Source of the DNA: Verticillium longisporum
Taxonomy: Eukaryota; Ascomycota; Sordariomycetes; Glomerellales; Plectosphaerellaceae
Assembly: GCA_019188255.1 (NCBI GenBank)
Contig: JAETXT010000010.1
Location: forward strand, 248,001 to 312,000
DNA: 64,000 nucleotides
Direction of reading: 5' to 3'
Shown here: positions 1 through 11,640 of the stretch, in pieces
Layout: the number at the start of each line of letters is the position of its first letter
How positions within the stretch are numbered: the stretch's first letter is position 1
Made by a program: the position numbers and the translations under genes
Notes under the pieces: generated by a model
Told to the model about the DNA's origin: nothing
The model's database searches: none
Seen by the model: only the letters and a program-made list of their open reading frames with translations

Positions 1-210
1 CGTGTGTTGTGTTGCGACTTGTTCAAGTGAAACCCCCTACCATGCCCGTCTGTCCTCTTTGTGAACGCCAAGCTCGAAATCCCAAGCAGCCGTGATCGCC
101 GTGTAACACAGATCGCCCCTCCCTCTTTTGGAGTCTTTCTTGCCATGTGAGGCCCATTTCCAGGATCCCCCGACATGGACAAGTTTGTTCCCTGGCCGCA
201 CAGCGCAAAT

Positions 211-1347
211 TCAGACCGAAGGCGGCAGCATAGTCCTCGCCAAGCTCACAAGACCCGTCGCAGCACCGCCGAGCGCCACGCCCCCAGCCGGCTTCGTCTC
301 CTTCGCGTCCTCCTCAGACGCAGACTCGAGCACCTGAGCAGCAGCGGCAGCAGCAGCGGCAGCAACATCAGGCGTAGTCTCAGCCCGCTTCACCACCGGC
401 CCCGCCTCGTCCTCCGACTCGGCCTCCCTCTCCTCCATCTCAGCCTCGACCGTCGCATCGCTGTCGACGCTAGCCTCTCGCACCGCCCGCTCGGCGGCAG
501 CAGGCACCGGCACAGGCCGCCTCTGCAGCCTCTCGAGCGGCACGTCGGCCTGTCCGGTGCGGAGCTTGTAGTTGGCGAGCCCGAGCCGCAACCTCAGAAT
601 CTGGGCTTTCTGCGACGGGGTTAGCGGCGTCATCTCTCTCTCTCTCTCTCGCAGGAAGCAGGAGCACGACGGGGGAAGAACAAACCTCTCTCGCCTGCGC
701 GCGCGTCAAGGGCGCCGCCACCACCGGCCTCGGCCCCAGCGCAGCAACAGCCTGCTGCGCCAGCTCGGGGTCCGTCATGGCCGTGTCGTCGTGGGCGTTG
801 GACGCGATGCTCGCGTCAAAGACGGACGAGACGGCCGGGGAGGCGGATCTCGTGCCAAGGGGCTCTTGTGATGGGTGTTCGGGCGTCGTTGTCGCCGTCG
901 TCTTCGGCATCACCGTCTTTTCCCTCTCGGCCTGCCGTGTCCCGCATGTCAGCTCATGGCACTCTTTGCAGTCTCGAGCTGCAGAAAGAAAGAAAGAAAG
1001 AAGAAGAAAAAAAAAAAAAGGTAAAATCATACCTCGATGCTGGCCTCCCGCCTCGGCGAAGAAGGCAAGCTCCGCCTCGACGGCCGCTGCTCCCCCTCCG
1101 CCGCCGGGTCCTGGCACAGCTTCTTGGCCGGGCCGTTCTCGTCCACCCGCGACACGACCTCCTGCAGCGGCCTCTTCAGGCCCGCCGGGGCGCCGGTGCT
1201 GAACAGGCCCATGCTCGCCTTGAGGGGCGACCGCGCCGCAGCCGGTGCCGCGGGCTGAGGCTTGAGGGAGAAGGCGGCGGCGGTGCCGGGCGAGCTTGCG
1301 TTTGCGTCGAGGGGCGCGAGGGCGCGTCTCTTCGTTGGAGAGTCCAT
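211..1347 (-). CDS. Whi5/Nrm1-type G1/S transcriptional repressor
   Basis: Three exons (1033-1347, 686-961, 211-609) give about 329 aa. Phase-0 introns lie at 962-1032 and 610-685. The second has a CTAAC branch site just before its CAG. Splicing exons 2 and 3 rebuilds the short Whi5-family helix (AREKAQILRLRLGLANYK, then a Gln-x-Asp-Val-Pro segment near residue 215), the GTB-type motif by which Whi5 and Nrm1 bind SBF/MBF. The N-terminus is basic and disordered with several Ser-Pro sites (DSPTKR, SSPGT, ARSPLK, SSPRR), as expected for CDK-controlled repressors. The family holds G1/S genes off until Cln-CDK phosphorylation (Whi5) or after S-phase entry (Nrm1); I cannot tell which applies. The first acceptor (AAAGAG) is weak but is the one that keeps frame; a better-looking CTGCAG seven bases further into the intron leads to a stop. 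Confidence 0.75.
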
Positions 1348-2754
1348 TGTTTTCTGGAACGTGGCGGAAGAACCGGTTGACTGTATGTCTGTGTGTTTGT
1401 GTGTGTGAGAGAGAGATTGTCCGAGTTTCGGGTCAAGGTGCCCTTTGCTGCAGATCGTGGACTGGGCTGTTCGCGCAAGAGGGAAAAAAGCAATGGGTTG
1501 CGTATGTAAAAGGACGCGGCTCGAATCGCGTCCCACCACAGACGGGCTGTCTCCAAAAAGACAACAAATAAACAAAACGTGGTGTTGACGCTATGAAGCA
1601 GGGCTGGGCGCACGCAACCCCAAAGATCACCACAAAACAAGGTGTATTCCTGAAGTTCGGGAGAGAGATGCAGAGGTTATCGCGAGAGTCTGGGACGTGA
1701 TGGGAGAGAAGTAAAGGTTGAGAACGAGATTCGGCCACGGCAGGCCAGATAGAGACCGACGCGTGAAGACGAACGGGGCCGACAAGGGGTGCTGATTGAA
1801 CACCCTCTTCATCCCGCGAGCGGGGTGCTTATTGGCTCGTTTGTCCTGGGTCGCGTCAAGAGTCCACGACGGGTTACACCCCCCAGGTGACCCCATCCAC
1901 ACACCCCCACCCCCCACCTTACCAACCCCCGAAATCAACAGCTGGCGGTGCATTACCTTTGGCCCCCCTAGCCTTTCAGGGTCCATCGAAGGCGGTATTG
2001 ATATTATTCCCCTTTGGGCTAGCGTCATATCGCCTTCGGGTGTCACATCAGTGTGGCACGCGTTGGGTGATGGTGTAGACCTCGTCCTGCAAGGTACCAT
2101 ACATATCCCCATGAGCATGGGGGGCAGGCCATGACCATGGTACATCGTACATCGTACATTGTACATCTTACATCTTACAGCGTACAGCGTACATCGGCAT
2201 CTTCCATGTCACAGCGTGTCCACCGTGCCCTCGCATCCTGCATCGGCATGGTGCAACATGGATCAAAAGATCAGGGTATCATTCCGAGCCGTGTGTACAC
2301 AGCTGCCTAGACTGGTGATGAAAGAAAAATGTAGGAAGAAAAAGACGAAAAAACAAAGAGTCATGACCCGAGGGTTGGCTTAAGCATTATGCACGCCCCC
2401 CGTATACAATGTCAAATGGAAATCCCAGTCCGTTTCCGTCAAGAACCGTAAACCTCCAACTTTTTTTTTGGTCATGCTCCCCTGCCCATCCTTCGAGAAG
2501 ACGCCAGCGCTTTGTTGCTCACATGCTGCCGGGTCCCGACCGTACGTCAAACGATACGTCCTGTCCACCCGCCAGTGCTCCATCCATCGGGGGGGTATAT
2601 CAAAACCGCGAGCGAAAAAGAAAACATAATCAAACACATGCCCCGATGCCCTGATGCACCCATCCTTTGAACCACAAGCCCGGAGAGAGAGAGAGCAAAA
2701 GAACTGAACCCCAGGGCCAGACACGTCATGCCCGACGACATACGTTCCATAGCC
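1348..2754. other. Intergenic: promoter side of the Whi5-like gene, 3' flank of MED15
   Basis: I see no convincing gene here. It holds a CT-rich stretch directly upstream of the Whi5-like start, as expected for a fungal 5' UTR. It also holds a block of tandem TACATC/TACAGC-type units near 2141-2200 and long C-rich runs near 1880-1925. Open frames lack family similarity and coding-like codon choice. Confidence 0.6.
2141..2200. repeat. Imperfect tandem repeat, about 10-bp unit
   Basis: Units of the type TACATCG, TACATCT and TACAGCG repeat head to tail roughly six times across this block. It is non-coding and lies between the Whi5-like gene and MED15. Confidence 0.7.
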
Positions 2755-5205
2755 CTACACATCCATCCCGTACAGACTAGCGTCAAGCTGCACCGGCTTG
2801 TCAAAGTCCACGTGCACATCATCCCAGTCCGGGTACTGCTCAATCGAGATGGACTCGCCAAACATGCTTGCGTCGAACTGCATCCCGCCGTCTTGCAGCG
2901 TTTCAAGCCCGTCCATGTTAATCTTGTCGATATCCATAAGCAGCTCCGCGTCCATGCTCTGCCAGTTTATGTCAATGTCGAGGCCGGCATTTTCCGATAT
3001 TTCGCTGTTGGGCTCCGACAGCCCGCTGTCCTTGCTCGACTCGGGCGTGTCGTTTGGTGTCAGCGCCCGGTAGACACTCATGTTGGTCATGGCCCCGTTC
3101 ATGCCGAAATCAAAGGTACCAAACTTCTGGAACAGCGTCGACGGGTCCACCGTGTTGGCCCAGGGGTCCATCGTCGCCTGGGGCACGGCGCCAGATGCCA
3201 CAGCTTCGCCCGCCTTGTCGGCCCCGGCCTTCGCATTGGCTCCCTTGACGGCCAGTTTGCCGCCAACCTTGCTGGCCGTCCGCTGCATCGAGACGTCACG
3301 AGACATGGGCGTCGCCGCCGTACTGACTGGCGTCAGTCCCTGCTTGATCGGAACTGCGCCCGCCGCCTGCGCGTCAGCGACGATCCGCCCGTTCGAGTCG
3401 AGGCCAAGGTAATCAGCAAGGTTCTCTTGCATGAACTTGATGGGGTCCTCGAGCGGCTTGACGTGCTCCTCCTGAATGTGCGCCTGTCGAGCCTGTTCCG
3501 AAGGGAAGCCAGTGCTGGCCATTTCACAGTCGGGCTCGCTGCACAGGAAGGCCGGCTTGGGGGGCGCAGGAGGCGGTGCTTTAACCTCAGGTTGCCGCTT
3601 GACCTCTGGGGACGACGTCTTGCTGATTTGCGGGGACGGCGTGGCCTGTGATGGGTTGGGAGGCGTCGGATGCTCGGTCCCCGTCTTTGTCTTCTTCCGA
3701 GGAGGCAGCTGCAGGTTGTCTCGGTTGACCGTGGGCTTGCCCACGTAGGCTGGCTGTCCATGTGGCGATTGGGCACCAAGCTGGAACGGCGGCTGGCTCG
3801 TTGTAGGTGCGGCTGGCGCCTGGCCACTCTTGCTGTTGGATCGATTGTGCATCTTGTTCAGAGCTTGCGTCTGCTTCTCCAAGTTGGCCGCACTCAACGG
3901 CGCAGGCGGGTTGCCGCCGGTCTGTCCTTGGGGCGGCGCGCCTGCGGGCGCCCGCTTGTTGCTAATGTCCTTGACCATACTCTCCAACAGCTTCACCACG
4001 TCGTCGAGCTCGGACTGGCGAAGGCTGAATGTGTCTTTTGGCCTTTGCATCTGGTCGCCATCTTCAAACTGCCTGATAAGGCGCAGTCGCTTCGAATTGG
4101 TTAGCATCTGTCAATGCATAAAGAAAGGAGGCGCGTGGCACTCACCATGCTGAAATACTTGCGAGCTCTCGTCTCATCTCGTGTGTGCGCAAACCACTTG
4201 CCGAGAACCTTGCCAACCCGGCCCATATGACCCATGGTCGACTGGAGCTTGGACAGAGTCTGCTGTCTCTCCTCGGCTGACATGGGAATGTCGGCCATGA
4301 CATCTTGAGCCGCGCTTCTTTGCTCTTCCTGGCCGATCTGCTTGAGACGCTCAAACCAGACGTTCTCTTGTGACTGCGACTGGGCTCTCCTGAGCTGCTC
4401 CAGCTTTGCCCTTTGCTCCGGTGTCATGGAGGCCAACTGCTCTGCAGTGAACTGTGGCATCTTCACCGGCATCTGCTGGCGCTGGGGACCGGGTGCCTGA
4501 GTTGGCTGTTGGGCGGTCGCAGGGGCCGCATCGGCCGTATCGTCAGGGCTGGGTCGCTTGAGGTTCTTTCGCGCCGCCGCAGGGGACGGGGTTGGCTGTT
4601 GAGCAGCCTTGTTCGGACCAGCTCGGTTTGCGTTGGGAGCATTAGCGGCTCGAGCCGCAGCGCTGGCAGGTGCCTTCGACTCGGCTGCAGCATTCTGCTG
4701 CCGTTGCTGTGCGGCCTGCGCGGCCTGCACATTCTGAGGCTGTGTTGTGGTTGCAGGAACACCTGGTCCCTGCATACCCTGGCCGGGCTGCTGCTGTGGT
4801 CCGGGACCAGGCATACCTGGGGTCGAGCGTGAAGCCACCATGGCATTCTGCTGTTGCTGCTGGCGCAACACCATCTCCTGGTGTTGTCGCTGGCGCTGAG
4901 TAATGATGAATCTCCGAATCTGTTCGTCTGGCAACTTCGCCGCCTTGGGCTGCTTGTCTCGGATCTCCTTGATGTGCTCAGGCGTAACATGCATCAGGTT
5001 TGGAGGAAAATTCATCATATTAGGCATGCCAGGCCTCTGGTTCGGCGGCATGACCTGATTGGGGCCAGCACCTGGTGGCATGCCGCCCTGCTGCTGGGGT
5101 GGTTGTTGCTGAGGGGGTTGAGGCTGCTGCATCATCGGCGGCTGCTGTTGCAATTGCTGTTGTTGCTGCTGCATTAGCTGCTGTTGCTGTTGCTGCTGTT
5201 GCTGC

Positions 5206-5249
<44 letters not shown>

Positions 5250-7548
5250 CTGATGTTGCTGCTGCTGCTGCGCCTGGAGCGTCCTACGCTCCATTTGCTT
5301 CTGCATATGGCCTGCGAATTGCTGACGCTGGTACTTCTCCACCTGCTCCATCGTCTGCTGAGGAACTTGGTTCTGTGCCATCCAGGCCTTGAGCTCCCGC
5401 CACTTGCGCACCTCGGGGTTGAGACGGAACTGATTAGTAAAGCCCATGAGCACCTGCGGCGGTACATCCATGCCGTCCATGGCGTTCTGTTGTTGGGGAG
5501 TGATGGGCTGGTTCTGACGGACGCGCGCGAGCATCGCTTGCTGCGCAGCAAGCATCTGGGCGCTGCCTGGGCCACCGCCCGGGGTCTGTTGCCCACCGCC
5601 GTTGGGCATACCCATCCCATTGACACCATTCTGCTGGTTGAACTGACCGGGTTGCCCAGGCCGGTTTTGCATCTGACCAGGGGCCTTGCCAGCTTGCGCC
5701 ATGGCCTGTAGCTGCTGCTTTTGTCGCTGCTCTTGCCACCTGTTCATAGTCTCACTCAGCTGCTGTTGTGGCATTCCAATCAGCTTTTGGCGTTGTTCCG
5801 CTGACATGCTTGCCAAAAAGTGCGTCATCATGTTCGCAGCGGGGCCCGTCGGTCGTGGATTGCCTTGGTTGAAGCGCGGGTCGAGGGTGCCCGTGAAAGG
5901 GCCGTTTCCTTGGGGTCCCTGCTGCCCGTCCGGAGCATTCATCGCACTCGGTGGTCGTCGCATGGGGGTGTTGAGGGTGTTCATGCCTGGACTTTGCGAG
6001 GGGGATGCCGCCGCCAAGCCCGTTCGGCTGACCTTGCAACTGACGGGCCTGCTGCTGCGCTCGCTGCTGCGCCTGCTGTTGCGCCATGGCCTGCTGCTGA
6101 GCCTGCTGCATGTTGAAGGGTGGTTGCTGCTGCTGAGCTTGCTGGGCATGTTGCGGCCGAGGCGTCTGGTTTGGACCCTGCTGTCCTTGAGCGCCCGCGT
6201 GCGGTTGGGGAGTGGCGTTGCGGGCCGGACCAGTATTGGCGGGAACGACCATCTGACCCTGCTCTTGAGCGAGTATTCCAGCCTTTTGCTGGTTCATGAT
6301 GCTCTCCATGTTTGAGCTGAATTGTACAATGTCACCTCCAGCGGCCACGCCCTGCTGGGCGACGCCAGGGGTCATCATGCCTGGGTTCATCTGGCCTCTT
6401 CCGGCTTGCATCATGGGATGTCCAGCGGCATTGGCATTGGGCGGCATGCCTCCAGCCTGCGCACGCTGCGCGGCGTTCGCTTTGGCGACATTGCTCATGG
6501 CCTGTTGTGAATAGAGCCACTCGGCAGCATCTTGTCCTTTCTGCTGGCACAGGGCATATCGATCGGGCCATTTGTTCTGGACAATGCTTCGTGCCTGCTC
6601 TTTGGCCTGCGGTGTGGCCGTCATCATGAGCCTGCGGTACTCTGCGGCAATCTTGGCTTGTTCTTGTGGCATTCCGTTCGGTGTTTGGTTCTGCATCATG
6701 TTCGGAGGCTGTCCTTGACCGTTTGGCATCTGGAACATTTGTTGCTGTGGACCGACTGGCTGTGCACCACCGTTGCCCATGCCCATGCCCATGCCGGGCT
6801 GCTGAGGGATCTGAGAAGCCTGCATAGGGTACTGCAGATGTTGGAAGCCTTGCTGAGGATTCTGCCCCATGGGTTGACCCATCCGATTCTGCATCGCCTG
6901 CACATTTTGGTTCATCAGCAGCTGTTGCTGCTGTTGTTGAGCCTGTGCTTGGGCCTGGGCCTGGGCTTGGGCCTGAGCTTGAGCCTGTGCTTGGGCTTGA
7001 AGGTTGTTGTGGAGATTTGACTCGTTGTCTTGCCGTCTCTTGAAGAACATGATCGACTTGGCGCTCATTGTGTTCGCGTAGGTTTCCTGCAAACCGTGGG
7101 TCAGTGATTCATGTTGAGTTTAAGGGTGAAGATGGCGCTCGGCAAACCTTGTCGATTGAGGCTGTGAAGGTTTCTCTCTCAAAGTTGAGACCAAGCTCAG
7201 CTGCTTTGACAAAGTTGACGTTGGGAGCGTTGGATAGGGCGATGTTAGTAACTCTGAAGAGGCAGTAAAAGTCAGTACTGCCCAGGTGAAACAACATTGA
7301 ACAATGGCGGTTTGAACGGTGAATGGGAGGAGAGACAGGACGCACAAAGCATGAGATTTGACCAAGCGCTCCTTGAGTATATTTTCCCGGGGCTCTTGGC
7401 CCTGCCAGCCGGTCCACGGGCGCGAATCGTAATCGCGGGACAGGCGGGCGAAGAGGAACTCGTGCATCTGGGCTTGGGACGGCTGCTGTGGCCGTTGTCG
7501 GGGCACCATGCCAGGCCCGCCCGCCATTTGTTGCATGTTTGCGGCCAT
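2755..7548 (-). CDS. MED15: Mediator complex subunit 15 (Gal11/Med15), frame broken once
   Basis: Four exons (7346-7548, 7148-7253, 4146-7086, 2755-4089), about 1,527 aa once one frame break is allowed for. Residues about 26-105 form the KIX domain that binds activators, spread over exons 1-3. Then come an Ala-Gln repeat near 130-152, long Gln/Pro/Met-rich stretches with a pure polyQ run near 711-742, and a conserved C-terminal part. A C-x4-C-x15-H-x4-H motif lies near residue 1265. Intron 3 (4090-4145, 56 nt) uses GTGAGT and a CTAAC branch site; an earlier AG at 4108 would make only a 38-nt intron. The frame shifts by one base at the C5 run (G5 on the + strand, 6000-6004). One fewer C restores frame and also makes the total coding length divisible by three; a 46-nt GTCAGC...CCAG intron would also work but has poor signals. 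As a Mediator tail subunit it links DNA-bound activators to RNA polymerase II. Start chosen: first in-frame ATG before KIX. Confidence 0.88.
5160..5272 (-). repeat. CAG/CAA repeat encoding polyglutamine in MED15
   Basis: Near-continuous Gln codons, mostly CAG with interspersed CAA, broken by single Leu, Met and His codons. Such tracts expand and contract readily and are typical of Med15 proteins. Confidence 0.9.
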
Positions 7549-8948
7549 GGCCGCGTTGCCAAAGGTTGACACAAGTGTGTGGTGATGGTAGTATTTCTTT
7601 GGGAGGTGATGATGGCTGAGAGTCTCACACTAGAAACCTTTCGGAAGGTGACGGTCGTGGCAATCTGTGGACAGGAGCGCACCTCAACACCGGGATGACG
7701 GAGGTTGGTCTATCGTTTGTGGGAGGTTTTCAGCGGTAAGCAGCGTGGTCCATGTAGATTTATGTTGGAGGCTAGAGCACGAGAATAGAAAGCTCTGTCA
7801 GTACGATGTCGTTGAAAATGGCGTCGCGGTATCGAAGAGCGTTCGCCTTTCGCCAGTGTGAGCAATGGGCAAGAATCGCTGCGAACTGCTGCCTAGTAAG
7901 GAAAAGGCAATACGCCAGAGTCGCCGCGTTGTTGGTCCTTCGTCGTCCTGATGTGTTTCTTTCGAACTGGAAAACCACTGCCTCGCGTCTCTTCCTTCGC
8001 TTTTCTTCAAAAGAGACCAAACCAAGTTCACGTCAACAAAAAATATTAAACGAAGGTGCCGAGTACGATGACGGATCTGTCGAGGAGGGTCTTCTCGGGT
8101 CTGCTCGAAAGCCGATGCGTCGTTTTCGTGGCGTTAAATCCTGAAGCGTCGTGAAGGGTTACACGTAGGGAAAAAAAACAAGGAAAAGGTCGAGAGCTGT
8201 AACGCCGTCCTGGTGCGGACCCGCTGGTGAGGCAGCAAGAGTATGGGTGGTCGATGCCGCTACGATCGGTGTCGCTGTGCAGGAGGCGGATTTGGCGACG
8301 ACAAGACGCTGATCGACCGAAGACGTTTGGTTTGGTGCGTGGTGGGAATGGGTATTGGGTATTTTGGGGGGGGAGGAGAAGAGAAGGCTGGCTGGGCTGG
8401 CAACGGGGTGGGTTCCGGGCTAAGGTTCCAGTGGACTCAGAGCTTGATGGGGCTCCTTGAAAGCAACGTGGAGCCAGGAAAGCACGGTCTGCACGGGTCA
8501 CGGCGCTTGCGTGTGCTTTGGTGGTGCTGAGGTCGACTGCCTGGCGCAAAAGCTGGGACAAAAGGTTACTGTTGATCCTTCGAGTTGCGGCACCAGCAGG
8601 GTGTGTATTGGTTTCGGACTGCGTCGTTCTGGCGGAGTGTCGATGAAAGGATCGCTTCGAAACGAAGGGCAACAGGTCTCTGGGGGCCAAGACGATGCGA
8701 TATCTCTCGTGTGGGAATGTTCAGCGCGCGGTGACGTCTAGGAGCACCGAGAAGCTAAAGGCTGGCAGAGGCCTCGAGTTCGGGTGGTGAAGGAGGGAGA
8801 ATGGAGAGAAAACCAGGCTCGTGGTCAGGTCTGTGTAAGTGTGATGAAGGGTCGGCAGAGACAGAGACTTGGACAGGCCAGCCCAAACTGGCAGACTGGG
8901 GAGAGAAAGCGAGTGAGAGTAGAGACGGGAGAGGGGGTGGGGGGGGGT

Positions 8949-9028
8949 GGATGGATGGATGGATGGTGGGTGGGCAGTGAAGTGAGGTGGGCGGGCTATG
9001 GACATGGGCATGGGCATGGGCATGGGCA
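8949..9028. repeat. Microsatellites (ATGG)n and (CATGGG)n
   Basis: About five GGAT/ATGG units at 8949-8967 and four CATGGG units at 9003-9028, in gene-poor DNA upstream of MED15. Confidence 0.85.
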
Positions 9029-10648
9029 GCAAGGCGGGAAGCCAGTACTGGGATCAAGACTGAGCGCGATGAAGGGACGTTGACATGGGTGGCAGAGAAG
9101 AGACGAGGAGGGGCGCAGGGGCGCAGGACAGGGCTTGCCTGGGTGAAGGGATTGGTCGGTGGCTTGCCAATGCCAGACCAGATAGGTGCCCACTGCCCAG
9201 GTACCTCTGTACGTACATGGTGCCGGCAGGGACTGTCCAGCTCGAGTGGCGTGGGGCGGGTCCTTACCTTGTGCCCTCTAGCAAGATCCGCGTCAGTGAC
9301 TTCGTCTTAGGGGGCCTTCCAGTGGACTTCAGTGCACCTTACAGCGTCCTTCTCGTCTCAAGGTTGTTTAGGAGATACATGGTACATGTACAGATGAAGT
9401 CCCGACGCAAGGCAATCCGATGACCCACCTGGACCCCTGCAAAGCGTCTGTCTTAGCGTCCTGGGGTCCATCCAACCTGAGAGGCACATCTATCGTGAGG
9501 CAACTTTGCCCGTTCGCCCATCCATGGCTGCGAACGACTCCCTCGTTGCGCAATGCCCAGCCATGGAGAGTCCACGTAGGCGATGAAGATCGGGTCGCGA
9601 GTTCATCGCCATTGCAAATGGGTACAGGCAAAGTAGGACGACATATTCGCCAGCTAACGTACCTATCTCTTGCACCTCACACGTGTTGCTAGCACGGCAG
9701 TTGGGCGAATGAATGGTAGGGTGGTGGGTTGGTAGGTACCAACTTTTGGTACCTGAGGTACCTTGCCTTGCTAAGGTTGGTATGAAGGAAGGGTAGGCGC
9801 GGTACATTGGATGACACCCACGCCCCAAACATGTACATCGCCCGTCAACTGACGGGCATCACCGTCTTCGACACAGTACATACCTTACTTCGCACCAGTG
9901 CTTTGACGTGCCTTGGAGTGCGTGTGGTCTCAATCATTCTGGGGCTTCTTGCACCTTTCTACTCTATCGTCTGGTCGTTTCCTCCCATGCGACCTGCCTA
10001 GGAATTGGGCGAGAGAGAGTGAGAGTAAGAGGGAAAGAGGGGATAAGAGGTAAAACGCCGATTGCGCGACAACCAGGCCAGTCAGGGGCGAAGATGTGAT
10101 GCGCATGTACCTACGTATCGGGATGTTGGCATGGAATGAACGTGGGTGCTTCATCCTCTCAATGCTACCGCCTCCCCATGTTCAACCCCAAGCTCCAAGG
10201 GTGCGGGAGGGGAAAGGGGGGGCCGGGTGGGTAGTCGAGGTTGTTCTTCTGCTTCAGAGGACCGCATGCGGGTGACTCGTTGATATCGAACCTCGTCGCG
10301 GGTGATCAGGGGGGACTTTGATCTCCCGCCAACCCGATCTTATACCGTCGGTCCGAACAAGGATTGGTATTTCTTCTTCTCGTTGGCGTGATGAGAGGGG
10401 GGCAACAACGTCAGCCATGGGCGTTCTACTGCCTAACGCAGGGTACCTTAATGGCCAACACAGTTACCCATCGTCCACAAAATGCCGATAGGCTTGAAGG
10501 GCGATGAAGATACAAGGGGAGGTACAAGGCACAAGCCGTTCGTCAAACCCCCACTTTGCGTGGCAGCCGACAGACATCGCAACATTCCTCTCCCTCGAGC
10601 ACGGGGAGTCGCTGCATGTTGTGATGCGATGCGCATGTTGGGCAAGTA

Positions 10649-10677
10649 AGGTAGGTACCTACCTAAGGTACCTTAGG
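10649..10677. repeat. Two overlapping 16-bp palindromes centred on GGTACC
   Basis: AGGTAGGTACCTACCT (10649-10664) and CCTAAGGTACCTTAGG (10662-10677) are each perfect palindromes and overlap by three bases. Related GGTACC-centred or TACCTACC arrays recur near 9731-9765, 11108-11126, 16126-16172, 20318-20341, 26532-26551, 33838-33897 and 46330-46352, always outside genes. Confidence 0.8.
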
Positions 10678-11618
10678 CACAGGAGATGCTGCGCCGAGAC
10701 GAAGAGGGGCAGAGGCATCGCCTGCCCTGCCCAGGTGGGCGAGATAGCACAACGCGAAGAACAATGCGCCTGCTGCACCCTGAGGGCGGACGACGGAAGG
10801 GGTAACTGAAGACAATTTGAACCAGGATCGAGACAGAGGCAGGAAGTCAAAAGGCAGAAGGCAGAAGGCAGAAGGTGGCACACGCACGACACTGCACCAG
10901 GGAAGAAATGGGCAGCAATGGGACAGGGGTTCCCCTGCACATGGCGCCGCCCACATGGACTTAGTGCACATCCAACTGACAGACCTGTTGACAGCCTGCC
11001 GCTACCTTGCTGTACGTGCTAGGTACCTGCCTGCACAGGCACTCATCCGCATACGGTAGGTACTATGTACCACCTGCCCATGCTTGCTAGCCAGGCCTTG
11101 TGCCATGGTAAGGTACCTAAGGTACTCGGGGTTGCAGGTCCATCACCAGGCGCCACTGCCTCTCCCGCCCTCCTGCCCTCCTGCCCTCCATTCCCATTAT
11201 CATCGTGACCTGGGTGCCGCCGTCGTGCGATACCATTTGCTTCGCCCTCATCTCTACTCTGTCTGCTTCGTCGTTGTTGTCTATTCTTTTGGCATTCCGT
11301 CCCCTCAACCCCAGGGAATCGCCTTGCCATCAACCACAGACTTCGGAGGATCCGGCCAAACCAGCATTTACGGTTCGATACCTGCAACTCTGCCCGTCTC
11401 TCCCCGCCTATTTCTGGGGCTGCACACCTCTACGGACGACTGTCATGCCGACCATGACGTGAATCTTTCGTGCGACACCTCCGACACGCCGTCTACAGTC
11501 TACCACTGGACAACGACTCCTCCGCTCAAACGTCGTCCGATCAGGTGCCTGACACATGTCGGTATCTGCCCCTCCCCTTTCCTCTTCCTCATGATTCCCT
11601 TTCTGTGTTGCTCCCCTT

Positions 11619-11640
11619 CTCTCTCTCTCTCTCTCTCTTT
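11619..11640. repeat. (CT)n microsatellite
   Basis: About nine CT units inside a pyrimidine-rich stretch with no supported gene nearby. Confidence 0.8.

Noticed and set aside
4108..4145. 38-nt intron in MED15
   Set aside because: Formally GT-AG, but too short. Using the next AG at 4090-4091 gives 56 nt with a proper CTAAC branch site and the same phase.
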